Positions 52,674 to 60,168 of a stretch of 64,000 nt of DNA are shown here, in pieces (within the stretch, counting starts at the first letter, position 1; each line of letters begins with the position of its first letter). The DNA is from Hamadaea flava (GTDB lineage Bacteria > Actinomycetota > Actinomycetes > Mycobacteriales > Micromonosporaceae), in contig NZ_JAMZDZ010000001.1 in NCBI RefSeq assembly GCF_024172085.1, positions 1,736,001 through 1,800,000 of the forward strand, read 5' to 3'. The translations under genes and the position numbers were made by a program. The notes beneath the pieces were generated by a model. It ran no database searches and was not told where the DNA came from. It saw only the letters and a program-made list of their open reading frames with translations.

Positions 52674-53117
52674 TCAGTGTGCGTACAGGACAGCCCATGA
52701 CGGAGCCTGCGGGACGACCCGCAGTGGCATCCGCGCCTCGGCCGGCGTCCTGTCGCCCTTGCGCTGATTGCACGTGCCGCACGCGGCGACCGTGTTCTTC
52801 CAGGTGTTCTTGCCGCCACGCGACCGCGGAAGGATGTGGTCGATGGTGGTGGCGTGGCCGCCGCAGTAGCCGCACCGGCCCTCGTCACGGGAGAGGATTC
52901 CCGGCCGTGACCAGGCGGGCCCGTGGCTGAAGCGCCACCGGGTCACCACGTAATGCACGAGCCGTACGACCTTCGGCATCGGGTAGACACCGATGAGCCG
53001 GTCCGGCTCGGCCTCGTGGATCTCCGCGACCTGCCGGAGCACCATTCGGATCGCGTGTTTCAGGCTGACCCGGTGCAGCGGCCCCAGGTCGGCGTTGACG
53101 ACGAGTACAGCGTTCAC
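52674..53117 (-). CDS. HNH endonuclease inside the tRNA array
   Basis: 147-residue HNH nuclease. The C-terminal half holds CGYCGGHATTIDHILPRSRGG, then NTWKNTVAACGTCNQRKGD: the HNH signature with two CxxC-type zinc pairs. GTG start at 53117 with AAGGAGG eight bases upstream, so it is expressed in its own right. It lies between tRNA-Gly and tRNA-Lys on the same strand. HNH genes have been reported in actinomycete tRNA arrays; the biological role is not known. Confidence 0.9.
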   Translation of the reverse strand: MNAVLVVNADLGPLHRVSLKHAIRMVLRQVAEIHEAEPDRLIGVYPMPKVVRLVHYVVTRWRFSHGPAWSRPGILSRDEGRCGYCGGHATTIDHILPRSRGGKNTWKNTVAACGTCNQRKGDRTPAEARMPLRVVPQAPSWAVLYAH

Positions 53118-53153
53118 CGGGTCACCTCCTTCAGTCTGTCTGGCCGGTGGATG

Positions 53154-53228
53154 TGGAGCGGCTGCGGGGAGTCGAACCCCGGTCTTCGCCATGGCAAGGC
53201 GATGCACTGACCGTTGTGCTACAGCCGC
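53154..53228 (-). tRNA. tRNA-Gly (GCC)
   Basis: 75 bases including encoded CCA: acceptor GCGGCTG / CAGCCGC, perfect anticodon stem TCGCC / GGCGA with loop TTGCCAT (anticodon GCC), normal T8 and A14. Member of the array, just upstream of the HNH gene. Confidence 0.92.
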
Positions 53229-53252
53229 AAGTAGGGAATGGAGTTACCTGAG

Positions 53253-53325
53253 TCGGGAACCGGGGAGTCGAACCCCGCACGTCCTGGTCCCAAACCAGGC
53301 CCGGTCGCCGAGCCGGTCGTTCCCG
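53253..53325 (-). tRNA. tRNA-Pro (TGG) with G8-C14
   Basis: 73 bases: acceptor CGGGAAC / GTTCCCG, anticodon stem CCTGG / CCAGG with loop TTTGGGA (anticodon TGG), T-arm CGGGG/CCCCG. Position 8 is G and position 14 is C, in place of T8 and A14; the two could still pair with each other. No CCA is encoded. Member of the array. Confidence 0.85.
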
Positions 53326-53331
53326 AAGTGA

Positions 53332-53364
53332 CCGGTCGCCGGCCGGCGTGAGGCCGGCGACCGG
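53332..53364. terminator. 13-bp hairpin between tRNA-Trp and tRNA-Pro
   Basis: Perfect stem CCGGTCGCCGGCC (53332-53344) / GGCCGGCGACCGG (53352-53364) with a 7-base loop in the 101-base gap between the two tRNA genes. It could terminate the tRNA-Trp transcript or serve as a processing hairpin in a longer array transcript. Confidence 0.55.
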
Positions 53365-53426
53365 ATATGCCATCCACTGTGAAGTTCTCAATGCTCACGA
53401 CCGCCGGCCGTAGCCGGGGTGATGCG

Positions 53427-53500
53427 CAGGGGCGACAGGAGTCGAACCTGCAACACGCGGCTTTGGAGACCGCTGCTCTGCCAAGTTGAGCTACGCCCCT
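53427..53500 (-). tRNA. tRNA-Trp (CCA)
   Basis: 74 bases: acceptor AGGGGCG / CGCCCCT, D-arm GCTC/GAGC, anticodon stem GCGGT / GCCGC with loop CTCCAAA (anticodon CCA), T-arm GCAGG/CCTGT, discriminator G as expected for Trp. First gene of the array in the direction of transcription. Confidence 0.92.
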
Positions 53501-53528
53501 ATGTGGTTGATGCCGTTGTCCTGCAACG

Positions 53529-53561
53529 AAAAACCGCCCGGTCCCCTTGCGGGTCGGGCGG
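53529..53561 (-). terminator. Minus-strand terminator with T-run
   Basis: Read on the minus strand: stem CCGCCCG / CGGGCGG (with an inner CCC/GGG stem) followed directly by TTTTT. It ends transcription coming from the 44-residue gene upstream, before tRNA-Trp. It is one of the few T-run terminators in the window. Confidence 0.75.
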
Positions 53562-53586
53562 CTCCGTGACGTTCTGGGTCAGATCG

Positions 53587-53721
53587 TCATGGCCGCCTTC
53601 GCCGCGAGTCGGGGCTACCGCTCTCCGGCTTTCCACAGAGGACCGATTTGCGATCTACCATGGCGAGCGCAGCAGCGAACACCGGCAGGTGCCGGGTCTG
53701 CTTCGCATACCAGGTGTTCAC
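53587..53721 (-). CDS. Small 44-residue protein, unknown
   Basis: A GTG at 53721 has AAGGAG seven bases upstream (53729-53734) and opens a 44-codon frame, MNTWYAKQTRHLPVFAAALAMVDRKSV...SRRRRP, basic at the C-terminus with a short hydrophobic patch. A strong T-run terminator follows the stop within 30 bases on the same strand. Ribosome-binding site plus terminator argue for a real gene; I do not recognise the protein. The rest of 53722-53884 shows nothing I can name. Confidence 0.5.
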   Translation of the reverse strand: MNTWYAKQTRHLPVFAAALAMVDRKSVLCGKPESGSPDSRRRRP

Positions 53722-53884
53722 GGTCGGTCTCCTTACGAGTGGATGTTGCTTGTTCGTGAGGGACGATACCGGCCGGACGGTGTGCTGCCGACTGATTTTC
53801 TCGGCCAGGTCGGATGGGGGCTTGAGGGGGTGATCGCGCTACCGTGAGGCTGCGATCGCTGACTACGACCCGGCGTGGCCGGTC

Positions 53885-54361
53885 ATGGCGGAGGCGGCCA
53901 TGACCGAACTCCGGACGGCGTTGCCCGACACCATTCTGGAGCTTGAGCACATCGGCTCGACTGCCGTTCCGGGCCTTGCCGCCAAGCCGGTGATCGATCT
54001 GATGGCGGCGGTAGTGTCATTGGACACTGTGGAGGGGGCCACGCTGGGAAGGCTCGGCTATCGGCGCCACTTCAACGGTATGGAGGATCGCCTGCTCTAT
54101 GTCCGTGAGCGCGACGAGCGGCGTACGCACATTCTGCATGTCGTGACTTCGGCGAGCTGGCCTACGCGCAACCAGCGCATCCTGCGTGACTATCTGCGCG
54201 AGCATCCCGCCGACGCGGACCGGTACGCCCAGCTGAAACGGGAGATCGCCGGGCTGCCCGGCTACTCCGGCCGTAAGACCGCACTGATTCAGGAACTCAC
54301 CGACGGGGCGCGGGCAGAGCGAGGGCTGCCCTCCGTCCCCGTGTGGGAGAAGGGGCGCTGA
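53885..54361 (+). CDS. GrpB (UPF0157) nucleotidyltransferase-fold protein, N-terminus irregular
   Basis: 158 residues from the first in-frame ATG. LEHIGSTAVPGLAAKPVIDLMAAV is the GrpB/UPF0157 signature, related to the nucleotidyltransferase fold. The conserved N-terminal YDPAWP motif is encoded in frame just upstream (53864-53881), but that extension contains no ATG, GTG or TTG before the in-frame stop at 53831. A GTG at 53844 is in another frame. A one-base frameshift, a non-standard start, or a sequencing error near 53846-53860 is likely. Confidence 0.75.
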   Translation: MAEAAMTELRTALPDTILELEHIGSTAVPGLAAKPVIDLMAAVVSLDTVEGATLGRLGYRRHFNGMEDRLLYVRERDERRTHILHVVTSASWPTRNQRILRDYLREHPADADRYAQLKREIAGLPGYSGRKTALIQELTDGARAERGLPSVPVWEKGR

Positions 54362-54371
54362 TCTCGCGGCG

Positions 54372-54677
54372 TCAGCGGGCCACGTCCTGCGGCAGCAGCG
54401 TGCCGAGCGGGCCGAGATCCAGGTTCAGGTCCTCCGGCCGCAGTCCGAAGTGATCGCAGAGTGTGGTCATCTGCTCGTCGAGCGCCATCAGCGTCGACCC
54501 GATCCGTTCGATCTGGTCGTCGGTGAGGTCGCCTTGGTCGACGCGTCGCAGTGCCTGGCGCTCCATGAGTTGCCGGATCAGTTCGACGATCGTGAGGACG
54601 AGTGCGGCGAAGCCTCGCTCGGCGGAGTCGCGATCGAGTTCGATGCGGCCGCTGAGCGGCTGATCGGTGGCGGTCAT
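54372..54677 (-). CDS. gvpK: Gas vesicle protein GvpK
   Basis: 101 residues. GvpK core: IELDRDSAERGFAALVLTIVELIRQLMERQALRRVDQGDLTDDQIERIGSTLMAL. GvpK is a small helical accessory protein of gas vesicle assembly, always encoded in gvp clusters. Last gene of the minus-strand operon, overlapping gvpS by four bases and converging with the GrpB gene. Confidence 0.93.
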   Translation of the reverse strand: MTATDQPLSGRIELDRDSAERGFAALVLTIVELIRQLMERQALRRVDQGDLTDDQIERIGSTLMALDEQMTTLCDHFGLRPEDLNLDLGPLGTLLPQDVAR

Positions 54678-54874
54678 CGGTGATCCTCGCCGCCGACCGC
54701 AGACGCGAGCAGCGCGTTCAGTGATAGGTGGATCAGGTCGACTTCGGCGATGGAGATCGTCACGTCTCCGGTGATGACGACGCCGCTGGCCAGGACGCGG
54801 TCCAGGATGTCGACCAGCGACGTCTGCGCGGCCGGAGTGATGATCGATTGTCCGGCGGAATCATAGGGCTGCAC
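54674..54874 (-). CDS. gvpS: Gas vesicle GvpA/J-family protein (GvpS position)
   Basis: 66-residue member of the GvpA/J family: SLVDILDRVLASGVVITGDVTISIAEVDLIHLSLNALLAS is the conserved alpha-beta-beta-alpha core. Short form without a tail. GTG start with GGGGAGG upstream; overlaps gvpL by 14 bases. Named GvpS from its place between gvpL and gvpK, as in Streptomyces clusters; it could nucleate or cap vesicle assembly. Confidence 0.85.
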   Translation of the reverse strand: MQPYDSAGQSIITPAAQTSLVDILDRVLASGVVITGDVTISIAEVDLIHLSLNALLASAVGGEDHR

Positions 54875-55667
54875 GATCCGCCTCCCCTCTCACTTGGGCT
54901 TCATCCAGGCTCATTTCGGCGAACGAGTACGCAGGCCAGGGCCCGGTGATGTCGACGCGTACCTCCGGGTTGGCCGCGCGCAGGCCGTCGACCGTGCCCA
55001 GGAAGACGCCGATGTCGCGGTCGTAGACGAGGAAGGCTCCGTTGAGTAGCGGTACTTCCGCTCGCGGTACCCGGCCGACCGGATTCTGCTGGGCCCGCTG
55101 GCTGTGCCGGGCCAGCACGCGATAGATCGTCTGGGCGGTCGCGGCGGTGCGGGCGGCGGCTCTGCGGCCGGCGTCCAGCTCGGCACGTCGCCGTTGGAGA
55201 TATCGCGCGCCCGCTCCGGTCGCGGAATCGTCGCCGGCCGGGTCGGTGACGTCGGTTGGCGTGGCTCCCGGAAAGATCTTGACCCCGAGTTCGGTACGCC
55301 CGGCGACCTGGTCGAGTGCGGCGTGCAGCCGCGGCCGCCGGTCAGCCAGCAGGCGGTCGAGGCTTTCGTCGTCGGAGATGATCGTGGCCAATCGCGCCGG
55401 CAGCGTGGCGCCGGTCCACGCGACGGTGGCGATGACCGCGTGGTGGGCGCGCGCGATGGGCTCGAGGGTCGGCAGGTCGTTCAGTGCCGTCTCCAGGTCC
55501 GCCGTCGGCGACTCGTCCAGGTCCAGCATCGTCGTGACCGCGACGAGATCGCCGGCGTCCCGGAGGGTCACCGGCAGGCCCCTGATTCCGCTGGGCATGA
55601 GCAGCCCGCTCAACTCCTCGGAGCGCCGGGTGACCGCGTACAGCCAGAGTCCTGATGAGCTAGGCAT
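54861..55667 (-). CDS. gvpL: Gas vesicle protein GvpL (GvpF/L family)
   Basis: 268-residue GvpF/L protein: GLWLYAVTRRSEELSGL opening and the C-terminal GAFLVYDRDIGVFLGTVDGLRAANPEVRVDITGPWPAYSF closing motif are diagnostic. Accessory assembly protein thought to work on GvpA. Overlaps gvpJ by eight bases. Confidence 0.92.
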   Translation of the reverse strand: MPSSSGLWLYAVTRRSEELSGLLMPSGIRGLPVTLRDAGDLVAVTTMLDLDESPTADLETALNDLPTLEPIARAHHAVIATVAWTGATLPARLATIISDDESLDRLLADRRPRLHAALDQVAGRTELGVKIFPGATPTDVTDPAGDDSATGAGARYLQRRRAELDAGRRAAARTAATAQTIYRVLARHSQRAQQNPVGRVPRAEVPLLNGAFLVYDRDIGVFLGTVDGLRAANPEVRVDITGPWPAYSFAEMSLDEAQVRGEADRAAL

Positions 55668-56055
55668 CGTCCGGCTCCTTGGTGTACCGCTCCTGGGTGA
55701 TCGGCTCCTGCGGGAGCCGTTCGTCGGCGACATGGTCGCCGTCCGCGATCGCCTCCCGGTGGGCGCCCGTGAGCGGCGTACGCGTCGTGCCTTCGGCGGC
55801 CGGGCGGGCGTCGGAGGTGAGCCACGGATCGTGCTGCCACCAATCGATGCCCAGCTGGCGGGCGGTTTCGACCGACGCGACGAGGAGCCGGAGCTTGATG
55901 GTGAGCAACTCGATGTCGAGCAGGTTGACCTTGATGTCGCCGACGATCACGATCCCCTTGTCCAGGACCCGCTCCAGAATGTCGCCGAGGTTGGTCGACT
56001 GCCCCATCGTGTTGGTGCCCGTGGTTTGTGGCGTCCCGGCGGTCGGTCCGGTCAT
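55660..56055 (-). CDS. gvpJ: Gas vesicle protein GvpJ (GvpA/J family)
   Basis: 131 residues: an N-terminal Thr-rich lead of about 22 residues, then the GvpA/J core NLGDILERVLDKGIVIVGDIKVNLLDIELLTIKLRLLVASVETARQLG, and a charged C-terminal tail. Minor vesicle component that sets shape in other organisms. An internal ATG (MGQSTN) is a possible start. Overlaps gvpO by four bases. Confidence 0.9.
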   Translation of the reverse strand: MTGPTAGTPQTTGTNTMGQSTNLGDILERVLDKGIVIVGDIKVNLLDIELLTIKLRLLVASVETARQLGIDWWQHDPWLTSDARPAAEGTTRTPLTGAHREAIADGDHVADERLPQEPITQERYTKEPDDA

Positions 56056-56375
56056 GAGGTGGTCCCGTCGTCGCCGTGGCCTCGCGAGTAGCGGCGGACG
56101 CGCCGGTAGGACAGCAGCTCGCCGTCGAGGTCGATATCGGCCGTGTATAGCGCCAGAACGTCGGTCGAGGAGGGGACACGCCGCTCTTCGACGGTCTCCA
56201 CGCCGATCACCCAACCCTGGTCGGACGGTTCCACCGAGACGATCCCCACGGTTTCGTTCCCGGTCAAGTCTGCGACGTGCTTCAGGCCCGCCTGGGCGGC
56301 CTGGCCCGTGGTCATTTCCTGGTCCGGCTGCTTTCGGCGGCCGGTGGTGGCGTCGGTGTCGTGGTCGGTTCTCAT
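56052..56375 (-). CDS. gvpO: Gas vesicle protein GvpO
   Basis: 107 residues: charged N-terminus, then the GvpO core GQAAQAGLKHVADLTGNETVGIVSVEPSDQGWVIGVETVEERRVPSSTDVLALYTADIDLDGELLSYRRVRRYSRG. Accessory gas vesicle protein. Overlaps gvpG by four bases. In Streptomyces gvpO usually heads the cluster, so its place after gvpG differs. Confidence 0.93.
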   Translation of the reverse strand: MRTDHDTDATTGRRKQPDQEMTTGQAAQAGLKHVADLTGNETVGIVSVEPSDQGWVIGVETVEERRVPSSTDVLALYTADIDLDGELLSYRRVRRYSRGHGDDGTTS

Positions 56376-56641
56376 CCTTGGCCCTCCTCACCGTTCTTGG
56401 TTTGTGCTTTGCCGGGCGGCGTGGCGACCAGCCGCCCGACGATCTCCCGTTCGGCCCGTTCGCGTTCCTCCGCCGACAGGTCGCCGGACCGCTCGGCGGA
56501 CTCCAGCTGCTCGAGTTGTCCCCGGGCGGCCCCCGGGTCGTATAGCTGCCGGTCCGCCTCGCTTTGGATGGCCTTGGCCACCGCGAGCAGCCCGCGGAGG
56601 GGTGCCAGCGGCAGCGTCGCCAGGGCCGCGAACAGGTCCAT
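56372..56641 (-). CDS. gvpG: Gas vesicle protein GvpG
   Basis: 89-residue GvpG: LPLAPLRGLLAVAKAIQSEADRQLYDPGAARGQLEQLESAERSGDLSAEERERAEREIVGRL carries the family pattern of a short hydrophobic helix and a coiled-coil-like helix. Accessory protein; sits one base after gvpF. Confidence 0.93.
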   Translation of the reverse strand: MDLFAALATLPLAPLRGLLAVAKAIQSEADRQLYDPGAARGQLEQLESAERSGDLSAEERERAEREIVGRLVATPPGKAQTKNGEEGQG

Positions 56642-56642
56642 G

Positions 56643-57416
56643 TCAGGTCTCCGGTGCGGCGACGAAGTCGTACGCCGCCATCGGGCCCAGCAGCCGGGGC
56701 GTGATCCAGCCGTCCCAGCGGTCCGCGAGGTCCTCCGCGTACTGTTCGAGTTCGTCGGAGCGCCCGGTCTCGGCCAGGACGGCGAGGTAGATCGCGTCGT
56801 CCTCATGGGTCGGGTCGCGAACGACCACCTCGCGGGCGTAGGGCTCCAGTTCCCGCTTGATCGTCTCGGTGTCCGCTTGACGCTTGGCCTCGACGGCCTG
56901 CTCGATGAACTCCCCCAGCTGTATGCGCGCATCCCGGCTCTGGTCCTCCGGCACGCCGTGGATCGCGTCTCGCAGCCGGGCGGCCGCAGGGTTCTCCTCC
57001 AGCACTGCCGCCAGGAGTGCGTCGGGGTCGTAGCGACCGTGCAGGACGTACTCGGCGTACCCCTCGATGTCGTCGAGGTCGGCGGCCAGTTCGTCCTGAT
57101 GCGCGTCGAGGAACTCGTCGGCGACGACCTCCGCGCTGGACGCCACCGCGCCGAAGCGCATCGGCAGGACCGGAGCCACCGCTGCCACCATGTCCAGAAC
57201 CTGCTTGTGCGCGACGAGGTCGTCGGGCCGGCCCAGCGGCCGGTCCACACCGACCTCACTGACCAGGCCGGCGACACGGCCGCGACGGATCACCTGTACG
57301 CGTGCCGGTGGTTCGGCCACGCCCTGCACGTCCTCGTCGAGTTCGACGTCGGCCGGCACCACGCCGTACACGTAGCAGACGCGTTCGACGCCGGTGTCCC
57401 GTTCAGAGTGCGACAT
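56643..57416 (-). CDS. gvpF: Gas vesicle protein GvpF (GvpF/L family)
   Basis: 257-residue GvpF/L protein: CYVYGVVPADVELDEDVQGV opening, LPMRFGAV, and WDGWITPRLLGPMAAYDFV at the end. Known GvpF binds GvpA and works at the growing vesicle edge. Second gene after gvpA. Confidence 0.93.
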   Translation of the reverse strand: MSHSERDTGVERVCYVYGVVPADVELDEDVQGVAEPPARVQVIRRGRVAGLVSEVGVDRPLGRPDDLVAHKQVLDMVAAVAPVLPMRFGAVASSAEVVADEFLDAHQDELAADLDDIEGYAEYVLHGRYDPDALLAAVLEENPAAARLRDAIHGVPEDQSRDARIQLGEFIEQAVEAKRQADTETIKRELEPYAREVVVRDPTHEDDAIYLAVLAETGRSDELEQYAEDLADRWDGWITPRLLGPMAAYDFVAAPET

Positions 57417-57425
57417 GCCTGTCTC

Positions 57426-57791
57426 CTAGCCTCCTTGGCGCGAGCCGAGCGACTCGGCCAGATGGTCGAGCGCCGAGCTGGCCGCGCCTATCGCGCTGTT
57501 GGCCGCGCGGCCCTTCGCCTGACTGGACGTCGCCGACTGGACCATCTCCGGCACACCGGTTCCGCCGGATTCCAGATGAAGCCGATCGGCTCGCTCGGCG
57601 AAGCGCAGATAGGTGTCGACGCTGGCGATGACCACCCGGGCGTTGACGGTCAGCAGTTCGATGCCGACGACCGACGCGCTGATGTACGCGTCGATCACCA
57701 GGCCCTTGTCGAGAATCGTGTCGACGACGTCGGCCAGCGACGACGAGCCGGAGCCCGAGCCGCCGCCGCCGTCACCGGTGGCGATCGTCAT
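57426..57791 (-). CDS. gvpA: Gas vesicle structural protein GvpA
   Basis: 121 residues: Gly/Ser-rich start, then the GvpA core [49 protein letters not shown] and a C-terminal tail of about 55 residues. GvpA forms the ribbed gas vesicle wall; the tail is longer than in most GvpA proteins. ATG at 57791 with GGAGG seven bases upstream. The gene starts four bases inside the SRPBCC gene region. Confidence 0.92.
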   Translation of the reverse strand: MTIATGDGGGGSGSGSSSLADVVDTILDKGLVIDAYISASVVGIELLTVNARVVIASVDTYLRFAERADRLHLESGGTGVPEMVQSATSSQAKGRAANSAIGAASSALDHLAESLGSRQGG

Positions 57792-57793
57792 GA

Positions 57794-58807
57794 TCACGCC
57801 TCCGTTCGAGTTCGCCCGCCACGATCGTCGCGGGAGCGTTCGCGGGTGCTGGGCCGCTCATCGGTACGCCGGCCGGCAGGCGGCCGGCGGCGCGACTTGT
57901 TCTCCTGCGCCTCCCGGCGCTTGCGGCCTTCCGGCTCGGCTTCTTCGTCAGGCTCCGCGCCTTCATCGGCCTCGGTGTCTTCGGGCTCGGTGTCCTCGTC
58001 AGGCTCCGTGCCTTCGTCGGGCTCGGTGTCCTGGTCGGCCTCGGCCTGGCCGGGTTCAGCGGTCATCTCACCGTCGTGGATCTCGCCCCGCCAGCCGGTG
58101 ACGTCCTGCGGATGCAGAATCGTGTCGGTCATGACGTGCCGGGCGAAGTGTTTGAGCTCCAGGCGTACCCGTCTGCCCTGTGCCCGCCACAGATTCCCGG
58201 TGTACTCGAAGAATCCCTGCGGGTGGTATTCCAGGACCACGATGATCCGGGTCAGGTTCGGCCCGAGTTCGTGGAAGGTGACCGCCCCGTCGGGGTAGCC
58301 CTTCTCTCCCTGCGAATGCCACACGATCCGCTCGTCGGGAACCTGCTCGACGATGTCGGACTCCCAGCTGCGATGCGACCAGAGGATCTGCGCCTTCCAG
58401 GAGAGCTTCTGCGGCTCATCGCCCTGTTCGACCGATTCCACCTTCTTCATGAAGCTGGGGAAGTCGGTGAACTGCGTCCACTGGTTGTACGCGACGCTGA
58501 TGGGCACCCCGACGTCGATGCTCTCCACGATGTTGGTGACCTTGCCCTTGCTCTTGTCGCCACCACTGCCGCCACCGCCGAGCTTCTCCTTGATCTTGCC
58601 GACGGCGCCTAGGGCCTTGCCCGCCGGCCCGCTGTTCTCCAGCACGGACTCCGTGACACCACCGGCCGCGTTCTTCGCGTAATCGCCCAGGCGCTCGGTC
58701 ACCGAACCCATCCGGTCGCCGATCGACGAGACGGCCTTCTTGCCTGCGGCGCTGACGAGGCTCTCGACGGCTTTGCCGAGGACGCCTCCTTGACTGTCGC
58801 CGGTCAT
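57794..58807 (-). CDS. SRPBCC-domain protein of the gas vesicle operon
   Basis: 337 residues: residues about 1-105 are a low-complexity Gly/Lys-rich segment, followed by an SRPBCC/START-like domain (about 105-245) beginning [34 protein letters not shown] with a [12 protein letters not shown] strand, and an acidic repeat tail (DTEPDE-type, about 255-310). An SRPBCC protein is usual in actinomycete gvp clusters. It may bind a lipid or hydrophobic ligand; role unknown. Seven bases before gvpA's reading start. Confidence 0.85.
   Translation of the reverse strand: MTGDSQGGVLGKAVESLVSAAGKKAVSSIGDRMGSVTERLGDYAKNAAGGVTESVLENSGPAGKALGAVGKIKEKLGGGGSGGDKSKGKVTNIVESIDVGVPISVAYNQWTQFTDFPSFMKKVESVEQGDEPQKLSWKAQILWSHRSWESDIVEQVPDERIVWHSQGEKGYPDGAVTFHELGPNLTRIIVVLEYHPQGFFEYTGNLWRAQGRRVRLELKHFARHVMTDTILHPQDVTGWRGEIHDGEMTAEPGQAEADQDTEPDEGTEPDEDTEPEDTEADEGAEPDEEAEPEGRKRREAQENKSRRRPPAGRRTDERPSTRERSRDDRGGRTRTEA
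57947..58053 (-). repeat. Degenerate repeats encoding an acidic tail
   Basis: Irregular tandem repeats built on GACGAAGGC/GAGCCCGA-type words encode a tail of (D/E)TEPDE units in the SRPBCC protein. A comparable stretch at about 58930-59080 encodes EPEDRE/DERE units in the neighbouring gene. Both are likely to vary in copy number between strains. Confidence 0.6.
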
Positions 58808-58813
58808 CGCGGA

Positions 58814-59389
58814 CTACCTTCCCCGCCGTCCGGCCGGTTCGGGCCGGCCTCGGCGTACCGGTTGCCGAGTGCGGGACTGCTCGCGAGGCTGTTCCTCCGG
58901 CTCTTCGACGTCCTCGTCCTCGTCGTATTCGTCGGTGTCCTCCTCCGGCTCCGGCTCTTCGCGCCGGCGCGCGGCGGATCGTCCGCGGCGGGTCTCGTCG
59001 GACTTCGATCGTTCACGCCGATCCTCGGGCTCCCGATCCTCGGGCTCGCGCTCGTCGGACTCCCGCTCGTCGGGCTCCTCGCCGGCGCCACCAAGGCTCG
59101 GCATGCCCTCGGTGAGACGGCCGCTGAGCTGGTTCAGGCGCCCGGTGAGCGCAGTCAGGGCGGCGCCCTTGGCCGCCTCCATGAGCCGTTGCCCAGGTTC
59201 GGTCAACTGCTTCAAGTCAGTCGACGATGTCAACGAACGCGCTCCGCGCTGCATCATCTCGTTGGCCGGGCCGGCGTACTTGCCCGCAGCAGCCGCGGCT
59301 CCCAGCAGGATGGCGAGCTTCAGCTTGTGAGTTCGTCCCAGTACGTAGCCGACGCCGACGGCGAGCGGAATTGCCACTGACGGTTTCAT
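58814..59389 (-). CDS. First gene of the gas vesicle operon, Gly-zipper/acidic tail protein
   Basis: 191 residues: an Ala/Gly-rich hydrophobic start (IPLAVGVGYVLGRTHKLKLAILLGAAAAAGKYAG), a helical middle (residues about 40-95), then a highly charged disordered tail with EPEDRE-like repeats. ATG at 59389 with GGGAGGA upstream and a sigma-B-like promoter 100 bases further up. It heads the operon. Actinomycete gvp clusters contain a similar accessory gene (GvpY-like), but I cannot name it with certainty. Confidence 0.75.
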   Translation of the reverse strand: MKPSVAIPLAVGVGYVLGRTHKLKLAILLGAAAAAGKYAGPANEMMQRGARSLTSSTDLKQLTEPGQRLMEAAKGAALTALTGRLNQLSGRLTEGMPSLGGAGEEPDERESDEREPEDREPEDRRERSKSDETRRGRSAARRREEPEPEEDTDEYDEDEDVEEPEEQPREQSRTRQPVRRGRPEPAGRRGR

Positions 59390-59491
59390 CGATGTCCTCC
59401 CATCAGAAGTACGGCTGGACGCACCGAGAGGAGCTGAGTTTTCGCAGGTGAGAGTCTAGTTAGCGAGCCCAGCCGCCAGATTTGGCGACGC

Positions 59492-59516
59492 GTACCCGAG
59501 CACCTCGCCAGCAAAC
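59492..59516 (-). promoter_or_regulatory. Sigma-B-type promoter of the gas vesicle operon
   Basis: On the minus strand GTTT (59516-59513), 15-base spacer, GGGTAC (59497-59492), an exact match to the GNNT-N14-16-GGGTA(C/T) sigma-B consensus of Streptomyces. It is about 100 bases upstream of the first gvp gene. The rest of the 303-base gap 59390-59692 shows no gene I can support. Confidence 0.75.
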
Positions 59517-59692
59517 GGGTCTGGCCCGGCGAACTCGCGGGGATGTGCTGGTTGGTGTGGCCCTGGGGTCAAGTCAGCGGGATATCCCCATCAGGAGGTC
59601 ACACCGACGATGTCCGCCGACGTTCCGCGCATCAGCCGACCTCGGCATCGCAGGATCCGCGCCGAACCCAGGCACGGCATGCAAAGGGTGCG

Positions 59693-60088
59693 TCAGCGGT
59701 CGTCGTCGGGACGAGCCGAGTGCCAGCCTTGAAGGAAGGCGTTGAGGTCGTCCGGCACCGACGGCTCTGGTGATCGACTGCACTGGAGCCGATCATCGGG
59801 CAACTCGCGCACAGCCGCCTCGACCGCTCTCAGCCGATCTTCGATCCGGTCCAGGTCTTGTCGGCGGACAGCCGGCGGTTTGCGGGAAGTCATCCAGCCG
59901 AACGCAGCCGCGCCGAACAGGAACAAGACGACCGCGAGCGCCGCCGCTTTCCCGGCGATGTGCGGCCCGGCGAACAGCGCCCAGCTCAGGCAGGCCACCG
60001 CACCGGAGGTGGCGCTGATCGTGAACAGAACGGTCGCTTCATCACGCCTGCGGCGTGTGTCGAAAGGGATGTCAGCCTGCTGGCCCAT
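59693..60088 (-). CDS. Small membrane protein, unknown
   Basis: 131 residues with two transmembrane helices (about 22-42 ATVLFTISATSGAVACLSWAL and 48-68 AAALAVVLFLFGAAAFGWM), then a charged cytoplasmic tail with a coiled-coil-like segment (LDRIEDRLRAVEAAVRELPDD). Between two sigma-B-like promoters. No family recognised. Confidence 0.6.
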   Translation of the reverse strand: MGQQADIPFDTRRRRDEATVLFTISATSGAVACLSWALFAGPHIAGKAAALAVVLFLFGAAAFGWMTSRKPPAVRRQDLDRIEDRLRAVEAAVRELPDDRLQCSRSPEPSVPDDLNAFLQGWHSARPDDDR

Positions 60089-60127
60089 TGATTCCCCGCC
60101 CGGCGTCTAGATCGATGTGGCTCGCGC

Positions 60128-60153
60128 CTACCCGGCGGGCTGACCGGCCAAAC
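60128..60153 (-). promoter_or_regulatory. Sigma-B-type promoter for the small membrane protein
   Basis: Minus strand GTTT (60153-60150), 16-base spacer, GGGTAG (60133-60128); last base differs from consensus. About 40 bases upstream of the start at 60088. Confidence 0.5.
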
Positions 60154-60168
60154 ACCCGGCGTCGACGG

